DNA of 64,000 nt, from assembly GCA_020002185.1 (NCBI GenBank), contig CM034531.1, positions 82,169,360 through 82,233,359 on the forward strand, given 5' to 3'. Shown here piece after piece: positions 1-11,831 of this stretch; within the stretch, counting starts at the first letter, position 1, and every line of letters begins with the position of its first letter. The stretch comes from Paraescarpia echinospica (Eukaryota > Annelida > Polychaeta > Sabellida > Siboglinidae). The notes beneath the pieces were generated by a model, which saw only the letters and a program-made list of their open reading frames with translations, made no database searches and was not told the origin of the DNA. The translations under genes were made by a program, and so were the position numbers.

Positions 1-445
1 GGCGACCCATACATTCAAACAACTATTGTGCAATAAATTATAAAATAAATAGGTATAACATAAATCAATCAGGAAATTTAATAAACTTGCTTTGCTGAAC
101 ATGTATGTCTCACCAAGTCAGTGCCATTCATATCAATGTAGAAGACACCCCTACACAGATGATGGACATAGCCAGGAAGATAGTAGGATTTTGACAATGT
201 TAAAAGGATGCATATGAAAAATATATTGCAAATGTTGCGTGCATTTGAAAAGCACGTGATATTATATTACATGGCGCTTCAAATTAAAGCAAGATTTTAA
301 TAAAGAGAAGTTCGGAGAATCACTGTAGAGACTTGGCAACCCACTCAAAATGGGTTGGCAAACAAATTTTATGTCGTGACCCAGGGGTTAAGAACCGCTG
401 TCATACACATGTATGGATACTTATACACACGCATACAATGTCCTA
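1..445. other. Non-coding flank, nothing recognised
   Basis: AT-rich single-copy-looking sequence. I see no exon, promoter or transposon end. It lies downstream of the PCCA exon at 2121-2237 in the direction of that gene, so it is probably PCCA intron. Confidence 0.4.
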
Positions 446-1385
446 GACACGTATACTTGCAGACAGGCATGCAATTCCGTACTTGCACACACGTATACTT
501 GTAGACAGGCATGCAATTCCGTACTTGCACACACGTGTACTTGCAGACAGGCATGCAATTCCGTACTTGCACACACGTGTACTTGTAGACAGGCATGCAA
601 TGCCGTACTTGCACACACGTATACTTGTAGATAGGCATGCAATGCCGTACTTGCACACACGTATACTTGTAGATAGGCATGCAATGCCGTACTTGCACAC
701 ACGTATACTTGTAGATAGGCATGCAATGCCGTACTTGCACACACGTATACTTGTAGACAGGCATGCAATACCGTACTTGCACACGTGTATACTTGTAGAT
801 AGGCATGCAATGCCGTACTTGCACACACGTATACTTGTAGACAGGCATGCAATACCGTACTTGCACACATGTATACTTGTAGATAGGCATGCAATGCCGT
901 ACTTGCACACACGTATACTTGTAGACAGGCATGCAATACCGTACTTGCACACATGTATACTTGTAGATAGGCATGCAATGCCGTACTTGCACACACGTAT
1001 ACTTGTAGACAGGCATGCAATACCGTACTTGCACACATGTATACTTGTAGATAGGCATGCAATGCCGTACTTGCACACACGTATACTTGTAGACAGGCAT
1101 GCAATACCGTACTTGCACACATGTATACTTGTAGATAGGCATGCAATGCCGTACTTGCACACACGTATACTTGTAGACAGGCATGCAATACCGTACTTGC
1201 ACACATGTATACTTGTAGATAGGCATGCAATGCCGTACTTGCACACACGTATACTTGTAGACAGGCATGCAATACCGTACTTGCACACATGTATACTTGT
1301 AGATAGGCATGCAATGCCGTACTTGCACACACGTATACTTGTAGACAGGCATGCAATGCCGTACTTGCACACACGTATACTTGCA
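446..1385. repeat. 42-bp minisatellite with 84-bp higher-order period
   Basis: About 22 tandem copies of a 42-bp unit containing GTACTTGCACACACGTATAC and GACAGGCATGCAAT. From about 740 to 1340 two unit variants alternate strictly (gACAGGCATGCAATAcc, then gATAGGCATGCAATGcc with an acacATGtat spacer). This gives an 84-bp higher-order unit, while the left end is a simple 42-bp array. Because 42 is divisible by 3 and the unit lacks stops in several frames, ORFs of 309-352 codons open on both strands. They are by-products of the repeat and show no sign of being genes. Confidence 0.95.
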
Positions 1386-2120
1386 CACGGACATATACAT
1401 ATCTGCCACTTTTACATTTTGAAACATAAACCTCTCCTCTCAATAGAGGACAATATGTTTAACAGTCTGTAACTAGAATGGGCAGACATGCGATGAAAAA
1501 ACAATTTGATTTCAACTGCCCAACAATTGTGTGAATTTGAATTGAAAGAATCATTCAACAAAGACTGAATGGAAGTGAATTGTGTAAAGGGAGTTGAATT
1601 TCATTAATTGATTGAAAACAAATTGTTTACATTTGTTTAATAAAAACTAAATATGTTAGTCTGGGATCTGTGAACAATGTAGACTGAGCAGGTAATGGAT
1701 GAGCTGTTCCTGAAACTACACGAACAGACCAGTCAGCTGATAAGTTCCGTCTACAGATATACCTGCTCAGTGAAACACTGCAGACATCGTAAGTGAATAA
1801 CTGGGCGCCATGTGTGAGATTGAGGTGACTCCAGACAGCACACAACATGGCTGAGTACAGCTTTAGAAAAACCTCCACATGTATTATCAATTCAACTACT
1901 CCCTTTTAATAATTTATGTCTGAAGAGCTCCACAGTCTGACACAACCAACTTTAATCATTGTGCAGACTAGTCATGCTTAACTTTACACAGCAGTATGAT
2001 TTCTCACCCCTTTTGAGACTTGAACACTTGAATATAATATATAAACGTCCCGGTATTATTTTCTTATTTTTTACTTAAAAAAATTCCTAGTTGAAGCATT
2101 GACACAACAGGTATACTGAC
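1386..2120. other. Intronic or intergenic, nothing recognised
   Basis: Mostly AT-rich sequence left of the PCCA exon. The next PCCA exon would have to lie at lower coordinates on the minus strand, but no piece here resembles the biotin-carboxylase domain, so it is expected beyond the left edge. Confidence 0.4.
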
Positions 2121-2237
2121 GGCGCTAGAGTCGACGTCGCTGTGGATGGCGACCGTCTTGATGCCCATCCTACGACATGTCGAGATGACGCGGCACGCGA
2201 TCTCACCCCGGTTCGCAATCAAGATCTTGTCAAATTG
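2121..2237 (-). CDS. PCCA: Propionyl-CoA carboxylase alpha, exon with start of biotin carboxylase domain
   Basis: The minus strand encodes 39 codons running [20 protein letters not shown] and then a stretch ending HSDVDSSA. This is the N-terminal lobe of a biotin carboxylase, with the ANRGEIA signature of biotin-dependent carboxylases. The wording ([14 protein letters not shown]) is that of PCCA rather than pyruvate or methylcrotonyl-CoA carboxylase. PCCA is the biotin-carrying subunit of mitochondrial propionyl-CoA carboxylase (propionyl-CoA to methylmalonyl-CoA). The acceptor is TGTGTGCAG just above 2237 and the donor GTCAGT just below 2121, an acceptable but weak donor. The exon is 117 bp with phase 0 at both ends, so it joins in frame to 17673-17747. 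Exons 3' of it lie left of the window. Confidence 0.88.
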
Positions 2238-2262
2238 CTGCACACAGAGAAAACATCGGTTG

Positions 2263-2392
2263 GGTAAAGACACACATGACAGAGCCTGGGTGACAGAGGC
2301 TGGGTGAGAACACACATGATGGACCCTGGGTGACAGAGGCTGTGTGAGGATACGCACGATGGAGCCCGGATGACAGAGGCTGGGTGAGGAAT
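2263..2392. repeat. 40-bp tandem repeat, about 3 copies
   Basis: Imperfect 40-bp units built on GGGTGACAGAGGCTGGGTGAG; the GATGGA marker recurs 40 bp apart (2318 and 2358). The array starts about 25 bp upstream of the PCCA exon acceptor, inside the intron. Confidence 0.8.
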
Positions 2393-2646
2393 TGGAACAA
2401 TTTATTCGACAATAAACAAACAAAAGCACACAATGCAACACATATTTAACAATAGTTAGTTTATGTCTGGAGACTCTCATTAAGGCTTAAAAGCCGCTAG
2501 CTTGAGAGCCACCCACGAAAAAATAATATTTACCGCAATTAGTCAATTAAACATAGTAAATGTTTATTCAGTAGACTATTTTTATGTCATTCATATGCGT
2601 ATTCTCCCACTGTGGTGCACACCGTAAAAATATGAAGTGATTTGGT

Positions 2647-3680
2647 CAGGGTTCGAAATTAACGTCAGTCCTTGGTCCGTGACTGATTTATTTGACGTCG
2701 GACCGACAAAAAAATTAAGTTACTGGTCCTGCGGTCCGATTATTCGCACGGGTCTTTCGTTGAGATAATTTGGTATTATTGCTGCACGCACCCTTAATCG
2801 CGCAAGTACGAAACTGCCGAAAGGTTGCGCCTGACTGAGACGCGGGAATCTTCATAAGCAAACTATCATGTCATTGATACGCATGACCTGATTGGTCGAG
2901 ATTTGCAGAGATCACCGATCCTGGCCAATCACGGTGTGTCTTACATGAATCTCATTGTCAGCCATGTTCATATTTCTGTGAAACACAAACGTACTCAAAT
3001 AATTTGCAGTGTCACTACAAACACGGGAAATGACATTGTTGATTGTGTCGGACAATTTAAATTTTGTTACTTCCTTGTCGGAAGCAGCACCAAACTTTAA
3101 TTTCTTGATACAAAATATAAAAATACAAAACCACACTGCAGCATCTGGTTCAGCCATGGTTTAGATCTACCTCTGGTAAATGACAAGTTGGACTTTCGAG
3201 GATTCGTTGGATCGTAGACAGAAGATGCGCGACAAAAAAATGAAACGGTGTTTAACATACAATATTCGATATGATGCGTATATGCTCGATGAATCGATAC
3301 AAAATCATTGATTCTGCATTTCGATCAGATCAGTGAAATTGAGGACTATGTGCTGATGTTCACTAAAACTTTCATCTGCCAGTCTGCCATTTTATGTTTA
3401 TCTGTGACTGACAGATGTGACATTGAGAGGGAAATAAATTACTAATGACATTGAATTGTCTCATTTCCTCCATAAATGACATATTAATCAAAATGTACAT
3501 TTCATGAAATATAATTAATTAATCAAAATGAATAATTTTATTAAATATTACACAAACTTAAACAAAAAGCACTCTTGACCCAACATTCCCAGGACCAGTA
3601 ACTTTTCAGCAGGACCAGCAACTTTTTGAACTTGCTGGTCCTATGGACCAGAAACATATTTTTATTAGAGGCAAACCCTG
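2647..3680. mobile_element. hAT-like non-autonomous DNA transposon
   Basis: The terminal inverted repeats begin CAGGGTTCG and end with the inverse of CAGGGTTTG. The element is flanked by an 8-bp target duplication GATTTGGT / GATTCGGT that matches at 7 of 8 positions. An 8-bp duplication and CAGGG-type tips are the hAT signature. Subterminal sequence on both sides is rich in GGTCC/GGACC and ACTGGTCC words. No transposase is visible. An 81-codon minus-strand ORF at 2912-3157 is not recognised. Confidence 0.75.
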
Positions 3681-4134
3681 GATTCGGTAGAATATACACA
3701 AGGTCGCCATAACCCTGCACAATAATTATGAGCCTACATGTGATTTATCAATGGCTGTTTCATTTAATAGGAAACACTTCATTGGAAAACAGAATACCAT
3801 GCTCGGTTTAGACTAAAATATAGTTTGCTTTTAGTCGCAATTGCTTCATACATTATGAAAGACGAGACACGACACAGATACTAAAAGGTTAGTACAAACA
3901 GAGGCAGGTTAGCTCTTCAAAACCAGGGCTGCTCTGGTTTGGGAATAGACATGGAAATTGGCCTATTTATAAAAAAGAATAACATGAAGAAATCTTAGTG
4001 GTTTCAAATAAATTCATGCAAATACAAGCATGTAGTTTGTTTATTATATAATGAAAAATATAAACTTTCCAAAATTACAGATTACTGTGTTGCCTACATA
4101 TATATATATATATATGTATATATATATCAATTAA
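3681..4134. other. AT-rich spacer with (TA)n
   Basis: No gene is seen. A TATATA tract near 4098-4128 lies just left of the LINE fragment. Confidence 0.5.
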
Positions 4135-4756
4135 CAATTATGCAAGTCTCTTGGTATTGATCCAAAAGATATTTTGTCAGATATAAAGATTAACCGTAAA
4201 GGCTATGAGTATTGACTTTTCCATAATTCTAGGTGGCATGTTTCTGAATAGAGTTGGCAGGTAGTATATTATACACTATCCGGCTCGGGAGGTATGGCTG
4301 TACGGAATAGAGATGTAATGACTTTGCCTAGTGTGATGGCCATGGTGTGTGGTATTTTGTGAAGATAAAGACTTACAGTAAGTAGGACGGCTACTATTCA
4401 CAAATTTATGAACAAATATTTCAGACATTTTTGCGTGAAAATGTTGTCGACTTGCAATTAGTTTAGTGATATCATTAGAGGTTCTGTATGGGATTTATAT
4501 TCGCTATGGGTTAAAAAAAAAATTATTGCTTTTTTCTGCAATTTTAAAATTCTGTTTGAACTAAAACCCCACAATAAAACACTATTCTAATTGAAATAGG
4601 AGAATTAACGAATTGTACTTTATCTTTACAGCACATGTAGGTAAGAAGTACTTTAACTTATTTAATATACCAAGAGTTTGTGATATTTTGAAGGCAATTT
4701 TATCAATGTGAGCTGTCCAATCTAATGTTTCATGGATAGTTGTGCCTAAGAATTAA
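4135..4756 (-). pseudogene. LINE (L2/CR1-like) reverse transcriptase C-terminus, decayed
   Basis: Read on the minus strand from 4756, the sequence gives FLG-TTI, then HETLDWTAHIDKIAFKIS, TLGILNKLKYFLP and a YNSLIL block. Next comes the usual LINE tail with the spaced pattern HH-H-TR and a weak PP-like block. These are the thumb and C-terminal regions of L2/CR1-group non-LTR retrotransposons. Stops and frameshifts are frequent. Its 5' end abuts the plus-strand LINE at about 4757, exactly inside a conserved V-x-FLG motif, so that LINE probably interrupted it. Confidence 0.75.
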
Positions 4757-6600
4757 ACTCTTCAGCACGATGCAAGTTGAACCTATGGCTACAGAACACT
4801 TCAAACGACATCCGCCGATACTAACTGAAGCGCTAACGCAAAACAATCTTGCACGCTATGCGCCGAAAAGCTCGCAATAACGCCTCAGTGAGACAGGCTA
4901 GCGTCAGAAGTTGAACGTCTCCATGATGGCGCAAAAATGTTTCGTGCCGTTCATGAGATGACGAGGAAACCTGCCGTCAAGCTAACGATCCACGACGACG
5001 CTGGACGCGTTATCTGTAACACAGCCGAACTGAACGCGCAGGTCACCGAACACTTCAGTCGCCAGTTCAGCGACAAAGCTATAGAAGAACTGCCTGCCTT
5101 CACCGGAAGACCATCGCGACTGGCAGACCCAATCACAACAGAAGAAGTCAAGCGAGTGATCGGGAAATTAAACAACGGCCGAGCCAGCAGGCAAGACGGC
5201 ATACCGGCCGAATTTTTTTAATGCACAGCTGGCCTGCTAGCAGACACGATTGCCAGCATTTTCAACGATGCGCTGAAAAAACACGAACCGCTCGACCTAG
5301 GCAAAGGTGTGCTCGTATTAATACAGAAGCTGGGCAAACCAATAGGTCCACTAACGTGTGTGCGTCCGATAGTCTTACTATCAGTACTCCGAAAGACACT
5401 GTCTCTCATCGTTGACGACTACCTGTCGCCGTCGCAGTCTTCGGGTATCGTTGGCTCTGTGCTAAAGCGCAGCGTCAGCATGTATCAATCGAATTCCTCG
5501 GCATCGACCTGAGTCGCGCCTTCAACACCATACGTCGCGACAAGCTGCTTGATACGCTACAAACATTCCGCGGCGAGTCGGAACTGCGGATGATTCACTT
5601 CCTACTTGCTGCCACGTCGCTCGAGCCGCGTCTCTCAACAGGCGATTGTCATTCATTCGCCACATCCATCAGGACGCCGCAAGGCGACGGCCTCAGCCCG
5701 GTGTCATTCATTGTGTACCTCAAAAGCGGCACTCCGTGACCTTCGTTCGTGCCTCCCGACACGTCCACCAGCTGATGCCACCCTACCGCTGGACGTCGAG
5801 TACGCTGACGACACAGACTTCGTCAGCTCTTCTTGTTCGTTCCTCGACGAGATCGAGCGCATCGCGCCAGCTTGTTTGGCGGAGTGGTCGCTAACGATCA
5901 ACGCGTCGAAAACAGAATGAACAAGTATCAGCCGACACACTGACCGCATTCAGGAAGAGTGGCGTATGACACGCAAGCTTGGATCGCTCCTCGGTGAAGC
6001 CGAAGACGTCGCTCGCCGAAAGCAGCTGGCCAACGTCACCTTCCGCAAGCTGTGGACACTGTGGTTTAGGCGATCACAGATCTCTCTACAGCTGCGGTTA
6101 CGGCTATAACTTATAAGCATCCTTCGTTGTGCCCATGCTGACGTACAAAATGGGGACTCACGAAATCAGAACTAGATCATCTGGATGCGTACCACCGTCG
6201 TCATCTACGCCAGATCATCGGCATATGTTGGCCACATCGCATTTCCAATGAGGCACTGTACCACCGTTGCCGATGCCGTCCCATCAGCGAAGCTGTCACA
6301 AATGCAAGATGGAGTCTATTCGGGCACGTCCTCCGTATGCCACCCGATGCACCCGCTCAGCGAGCGATCGACAACTATTTCGCCGTGGACACAGGTGTCA
6401 CGACATACATGGGTCGACCGCGGATGACTCTGCTGACAGCGTTGAGCGCGGACCTGCGACGCATAGGTCTTACTCTACGTTGCCGTGCCGATGTCGACGC
6501 TCTGCGCGCACTCGACTGTGAACAGTGGCAACAATTGGGGCTGGCCATTTCAAAATAAGAAAGCATCATATGAATCCAAGGAATCGACCTTTTTAAATTA
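4757..6600 (+). pseudogene. 5'-truncated non-LTR retrotransposon (reverse transcriptase), frameshifted
   Basis: Pieces of one reverse transcriptase lie in order. The palm entry (IGKLNNGRASRQDGIPAEFF) is at about 5160, a P-x-G-P-L-x-x-VRPIVLLS block at 5340, an LG-IDLSRAFNTIR block at 5508, the catalytic YADDTDF at 5801 and a C-terminal GHVLRMPPDAPAQRA block at 6319-6560. At least four frameshifts or stops separate the blocks, for example the stop at 5219 and a frame change near 5500. No apurinic endonuclease is present, so the copy is 5'-truncated. The sequence is more GC-rich (CG-rich codons) than its surroundings, which fits a foreign insertion. I cannot assign the clade safely. Confidence 0.8.
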
Positions 6601-6904
6601 TTTATTTACATTTTTATTACTTTTTAGTGCAATTTCTTTTTAACGATTATTTTATATATATATTTTTTATCATATGGACATTTTAATTATACATGTATCT
6701 ATTCATTTAAATATTTTAATTTATTTATATATCTATTTATTCCACTTCTACAAAGGAACTGTGATGGTACATTTCGTGCGGAATGGCACAACCGAAACAG
6801 ATGCGAACTACATCACGTATACCACGTGAAAGTGCACAAAATAAAATAAGATACCCGCGGTACTGCGTTGTGGAAAATGAAACAACATATATTTCGTCTT
6901 GCCA
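6601..6904. other. AT-rich 3' flank of the LINE
   Basis: Very AT-rich stretch (6570-6740), then a unique stretch whose minus-strand reading near 6840-6905 may continue the LINE at 6905-7320 (an FHFPQR word follows its last readable block). Nothing else is recognised. Confidence 0.4.
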
Positions 6905-7320
6905 GCATTAAGAGAGTTTGTTTACTGACAACCATTCACTTATTTTTTCCAATTCCTTATTTATGTTGATGCTTAAAGTAATGTTATCAAACACATCTGA
7001 AGTAGATTGGAAGGAACAGAGTGGACCAATTAGGGCAGTGTCATCGGCGTATAATATCGCATTGAATGTATCGCTAGCGTGATAAATATCATTTATATAT
7101 AAGATGAACCCCAAGGGACACCTGTAGAGATGGGTAATTTATTGGATATTACATCACCGAATTGTACAAATTGGAGCCTATTTGTAAGATAACTGATTAG
7201 CCAGTGTAATGGTGTCTCGTTTATGCCGTAGTGTTCAAGTTTTTAAAATAAAATAGAGTGGTCTAGTGTATCAAATGCTTTTGATAGGTCTAATCAAATT
7301 GATATAGGAGCATTACCCTG
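6905..7320 (-). pseudogene. LINE (L2/CR1-like) reverse transcriptase palm fragment
   Basis: The minus strand reads DLSKAFDTLDHSIL, then LEHYGI, ISYLTNRLQFV and GVP, followed by FILYINDI, AILYADDTALI and ELEKISEWLSVNKLS. These are RT blocks 3 to 6 with an intact YADD. A stop and small frame changes break the copy. It may be part of the same minus-strand LINE as 4135-4756 and 10630-11369. Confidence 0.8.
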
Positions 7321-7344
7321 GTCTCGGCTGACCAGCAAAATTAC

Positions 7345-10300
7345 ATGAGTAAGGCTAGTAGGCTATTGCCTATTGAGTCGAGGGACGTCTGCCCTCAGTA
7401 CGCAGACTGTTTTGGAGGAGTAGGCGGCCAGCCGATTGGCTACCCCCTCGGCTACAAATGCGAAACAGCAACAGCCTTTCACCAGGTTGCAAGGTACCTA
7501 CCAAGACGCATGTGGAAGGACCAGTGACCCGCTGTCCTGTGGTGCAAGACTTTTTAGTCAAGGAATAATGGAGGCAACCATACACAAACCAGCGGAAAGC
7601 AATTGGCAACTACCGCTGTGTTAGCCCAAGAAACCTTGATGGAGAATACAGACAGTAAGAGAGGTCCTAGTGGTGAGCCCCCAGGCTGGATAGGACTACA
7701 CATACTGGGGAAGAGCTTGGAGATGTTGGAAGTAACGCCAGAGCTGATGACAGTAGAATGCCCGACTGTGCGGGAGGTAAAACCAGCAACAAAAAGCTAA
7801 AAGGGAAAATCCGTGTGGCAACATGGAACATCAGAAATAGTAACATCGGAAGTAGAAAGATATGGGGTAGATATATTAGGGATTGCGAAACACAGGTTGG
7901 CCAGACAAGGACACTTTCGCCCGGATTCAGGAGGAAAGTTTGTATACTCAGGAGCAACTAAGCCAGGGATGAGTGGTGTTGCATTCTATCTGTCAAAGAA
8001 AACTGAAAATGCACTATTAGGATACAATCCGGTCAATGACAAAATTATTACCATACGAATACGAGCAAAACCCACGAATATAACATGTATTCAAATATAT
8101 GCACCAACGAGCACTGCAGACGACGAGGTAAAAGAAACGTTTTATGATACACTGCAACGAACAGTCGACGAGGTAAACAGGAGAGACATGGTAGTACTGA
8201 TTGGCGATTTCAATGCAAAAGTTGGCAGTTGTCAAAACGAAGAAGGAATGGAAATATCGAGAAATATGGACTAGGCGAGAGAAATGGGAGAGGAGATAGA
8301 CTTGTTGAGTTTATCATAGAGAATGAACTGATGATCACTAATACTTTCTTCAAACAATATCAAAGAAGATTGTACACTTGGACAACACCAGATGGTCGGA
8401 AAAGAAATCAAATTGACTTTATACTGATACCAAAACGATGGAGGACGTCTGTGTTCAATGCAAAGACATTACCGGGAGCCGATGGTGGCTCTGACCATGA
8501 ATTGCTAATCGCCAAGATTGCGATAAAATCAAGAAAGATGAAGAGAGGGAAAGAGATAGTGAGGTATGACGTCAGTTATATCACAGGATACCGAGTAGAG
8601 GTAATGAACCATTTCAAAGTATTACAGACAGTCGCTGACGAGAAGGAACCAGAGGAGTTGGCAGTAGAAATTAGGAACATCATTATGGAATTAGCTGACA
8701 AACATTTATCTAAAAAGAGGAGGCAGAAACAACCATGGATAACCAGACACACTGCAGATGATTGAAGAAAGGAAAGAGTTAAAGAAGAACAAAGAAATGA
8801 GTGCAAGATGATTAAATGAATGTGTAAGGAAGACAAGAAGAAATATCTAGAGAAGAAATTTGAAAAGATAGAACTATATATGAGAAGGAACGATAGTCGC
8901 AGTATGTTCGAGGAAATCAAGTCTATGACACAGTCGTTCAAACCTAGACTTGGCATTATTAAAGATGAAACGGGAATGACTCTGACAGAAAGCGATGACA
9001 TACTTGAAAGATGGAAGCAATATTGTGAAAGCATGTTTAAGAAAGAAGAAACAGAAGAGGTAGACGTGGATGAAGGCAGAGAGAGGACAGAACCAGAAGA
9101 TGAACTTGAGTCTTTGCGTTCAGAGGTGGAAAAAGTCTAAAAGACGGAAAATCATCTGGCACTGATAACATCACTGCAGAGCTAATAAAAACAAGTGGTA
9201 AAGCAGGCGTGGATATCTATCACACAGGCTGCAAAAAAATATGGAAAAGTGGAACATGGCCCATGGACTGGAAACGAGCCATCCTTATACCATTACCGAA
9301 AAAAGGTGACATACAAGAATACTCAAACGACAGGAGGAGAGGTTATGGACCATCAGCCATGATAAGGAGTCCCTCATCATGGCTGATGATGGACTCCTCT
9401 TCCAGTCCCTCATCAGCCATGCGAGCAAAATTATGCTACAAATCATAGAGAATCACAACAAAATTAGAATGTGAAGTCAACAGAACACAAGCTGGTTTCC
9501 AGTCTGGAAGAGGAACAAGAGATCAGATTTTTAACCTGAAGATGTTAATTCAAAAATGCAGAGAATTCAACCATGAGCTTAGGATCCGTTTCATAGATTA
9601 TTCAAAAGCTTTTGATAATGTTAGTCATCAACAACTGTGGAAAACCTCGATACACATGGAATTTGACCAGAAAATTACATCACTTATCCAAAATTTATAC
9701 GTTGGACAGCAGTCTGTGAGATTAGAGTGTGGTACCACAGATTGGTTCCCAGTCGGCAAGGAAGTGAGACAGGGGTGCATTTTGTCCCCCCACCTATTCA
9801 GACACGAGAAGCAAGTATTTTAAAGAACTGAAAGTGAATGGACAGATATATATGAATTGAAATATGCCGACATCACAGTGTTAATATCCGATACAAAAGA
9901 AGGATTGGATAAACTGATAACTAAAGAGCACAGCGAGATGAAAGGATTGAAACTAAACGTAAAGAAGACTAAGATTGTGGATGTGAATGGATGTCGAGAA
10001 CCATCAGAAATCACAGTAGATAGCGAGGAAATAGAACGAGTGGAAAGTTTTGAATATCTGGGGTTACTGATAGAAGCGGATGGAGATGGGACGAAAGAGA
10101 TCAAGCGGAGGTTGGCAATGGCGAGTAAAAAGTTGACGGAGATGAAGAAGCTGTGGAAAGCAACAAACAAAGATATGAAACTACGAATTATCCGAGTCTG
10201 CATATTTCCAACGGCTACGCATGGATGCGAAACCTGGACTCTTAATAAGAACATTACTAAACGTATAAATGCATTTGAAAACAAGTATTATAGAAAGATA

Positions 10301-10620
10301 TTACGAGTTTCGTGGACTGAACGTAGAACTAACGAATCCATCGCAGATGAGCTTGGTGTTATAGCCGGGACTTTATTGAACTTTGTAAAGAAACAGAAAC
10401 TAAGTTATTTCAGCCATATGAAACGGCATCTATCTCTAGAGACTAATAATGGAAGGAAAAGTGGAAGGCAGCAGAACCAGAGGACGACCTAGGAGACAAT
10501 GGGAGAAGGACAGAGGAATGGACGGGAGCTGACATCTGGTGAACAGGGAGATTGGCAAATGAAAGAGATGTCTATAGACAATCCATCAAGGCTGCAACGT
10601 CCGGAAATGGATAAGCAAAC
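7345..10620 (+). pseudogene. Near full-length RTE-like LINE, inactivated
   Basis: About 3.3 kb, the usual size of an RTE element. A 5' region (7345-7800) leads into an apurinic endonuclease: RVATWNIR at about 7812, QIYAPTS at 8092, GDFNAKVG at 8203, and the TWTTPDGRKRNQIDFI block ending in the catalytic SDHE at 8489. The reverse transcriptase runs from GKSSGTDNITAEL (9150) through FIDYSKAFDNVSHQQLW (9590) and VRQGCILSPHLF (9764). The tail has EIKRRLAMASKKL, GCETWTL and ILRVSWTERRTNESI, which resemble the BovB-type RTE tail. It is dead: there are frameshifts near 8230, 9140 and 9810, and the catalytic YADD is YADI at 9862-9873. A templated insertion lies at 9340-9420. Confidence 0.85.
9340..9421. 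repeat. Templated snap-back insertion inside RTE reverse transcriptase
   Basis: Perfect 13-bp arms CATCAGCCATGAT (9351-9363) and ATCATGGCTGATG (9376-9388) enclose a 12-nt loop. A second nested pair, AGGAGTCC and GGACTCCT, flanks them, and a third direct copy CATCAGCCATG lies at 9411-9421. The third copy is the original element sequence, so the others were copied from it. Confidence 0.8.
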
Positions 10621-10629
10621 CCAATCAAC

Positions 10630-11369
10630 CCGTGTCTAAGCTTTGTAAAACTTATGCATTGTAAGATGACATTTTGCACAGTCTGTTTTAATTTGTGATA
10701 CACTTTGTCTTTACGTTTTATTGAGTTGATTATGCCAAACGTTATGCAGTTTGATCTTTTGTGTTTGTATTTTTTTGTATCTAACAGTTTTTGCATGAAA
10801 ATTATAGTGATACAATCGGGAGAGTATATCTTCAAATTAGTTATAATTAGTGTTTGGATCTGACAGCTTATTTAGATTTAATTGATCCATGATGCACGAT
10901 TGCCTTACAGATTCATAATATTGTTTTATTGCCTTTTCATTGTTTGTTCTGATTGTCACCCATTTGGGAGCACTTTGTTTAGATAGCAGTTTATCAAGAA
11001 TTATGAAATACGGTAAATGATCGGATATGTTGCTCATAATTATACCTGTGTGGAAGCAGTGGTGGCATTTGAAATCCTACAGAATATCTGGTCAATAAGT
11101 GTGCAGCTATTTCGAGAGAAATGAGTTGGCCAGGTAATTTTTGGATAAAATCCATTTGTACAGAATAAATCAAAACAGTCGCCGACTTTTTGTTTGTTGT
11201 TTACTTTCAACAGGTCAGTGTTAAAGTTGCCTGTTATTACAGTTTCTGCATTTTCCTTTCCCAATTTTGAAAGATCGGTGCTAATTCTTCTATAAATGTG
11301 AGAATATATACGTGATAGAATACAGGTGACATAGGCTAGGTACGAACACACTTGATGTCTAATTGACAT
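10630..11369 (-). pseudogene. LINE (L2-like) endonuclease domain fragment
   Basis: The minus strand gives ETVITGNFNTDLLKVN, then CTLIDQIF and MSNISDHLPYFIILDKLL, followed by the linker HKRSNCITFGIINSIKRKDK. These are the catalytic G-D/N-FN and SDH motifs of the apurinic endonuclease and the start of the linker to the reverse transcriptase. GDFN has become GNFN, losing an active-site Asp. The copy is cut at both ends; the low-coordinate end abuts the RTE-like LINE. A few stops interrupt it. Confidence 0.78.
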
Positions 11370-11826
11370 CTCTTCACATGTTGGTTATGTCCATCCGTGA
11401 TGTTATTGGGTCATTCCATGTTGAAACTAATCACTTTTAGGCCATTTTTGCATCACCCGACAACAATTTTGATGACATTTAGCACAGTTGTTGGCTCACA
11501 TAAGAATATCAAGTGCAAATTATAAAAAAACAGCTAGTATTACTGAAGATATAGATCGCTGAACTTTGACCCAAATAGCATACTGAACTTTACATAATGA
11601 ACATAACCATGCGGCTAATAAAACTAGAAAAGCAATTAAGACATCATGGCAAGTCAATAAACAGGCTCACATCCACATTGACTCTTTATCCTGTAAACAA
11701 AAAATTTATTGTAGTCATGTGAGACTGATGCAGTGTGGTGGCATTTTAGTAAAAGGGCACAGAGCGCGGTGAGCAGTGGTTAAAACGGCATTTGTGACAC
11801 GCGACTAAATTAAATACATCAGATGT
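11370..11826. other. Unassigned intronic sequence
   Basis: I see no coding blocks. The words GGGTCATTCC near 11408 and GCGCGGTGAGC near 11763 look like transposon remnants but cannot be placed. Confidence 0.35.
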
Positions 11827-11831
11827 ACAGT

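Noticed and set aside
446..1385. CRISPR-like array
   Set aside because: No unique spacers; the units are contiguous, and the window is eukaryotic.
369..1472. ORFs of 309-352 codons on both strands with a 14-residue period
   Set aside because: They arise because the 42-bp minisatellite unit is a multiple of three and lacks stops; several frames are open at once.
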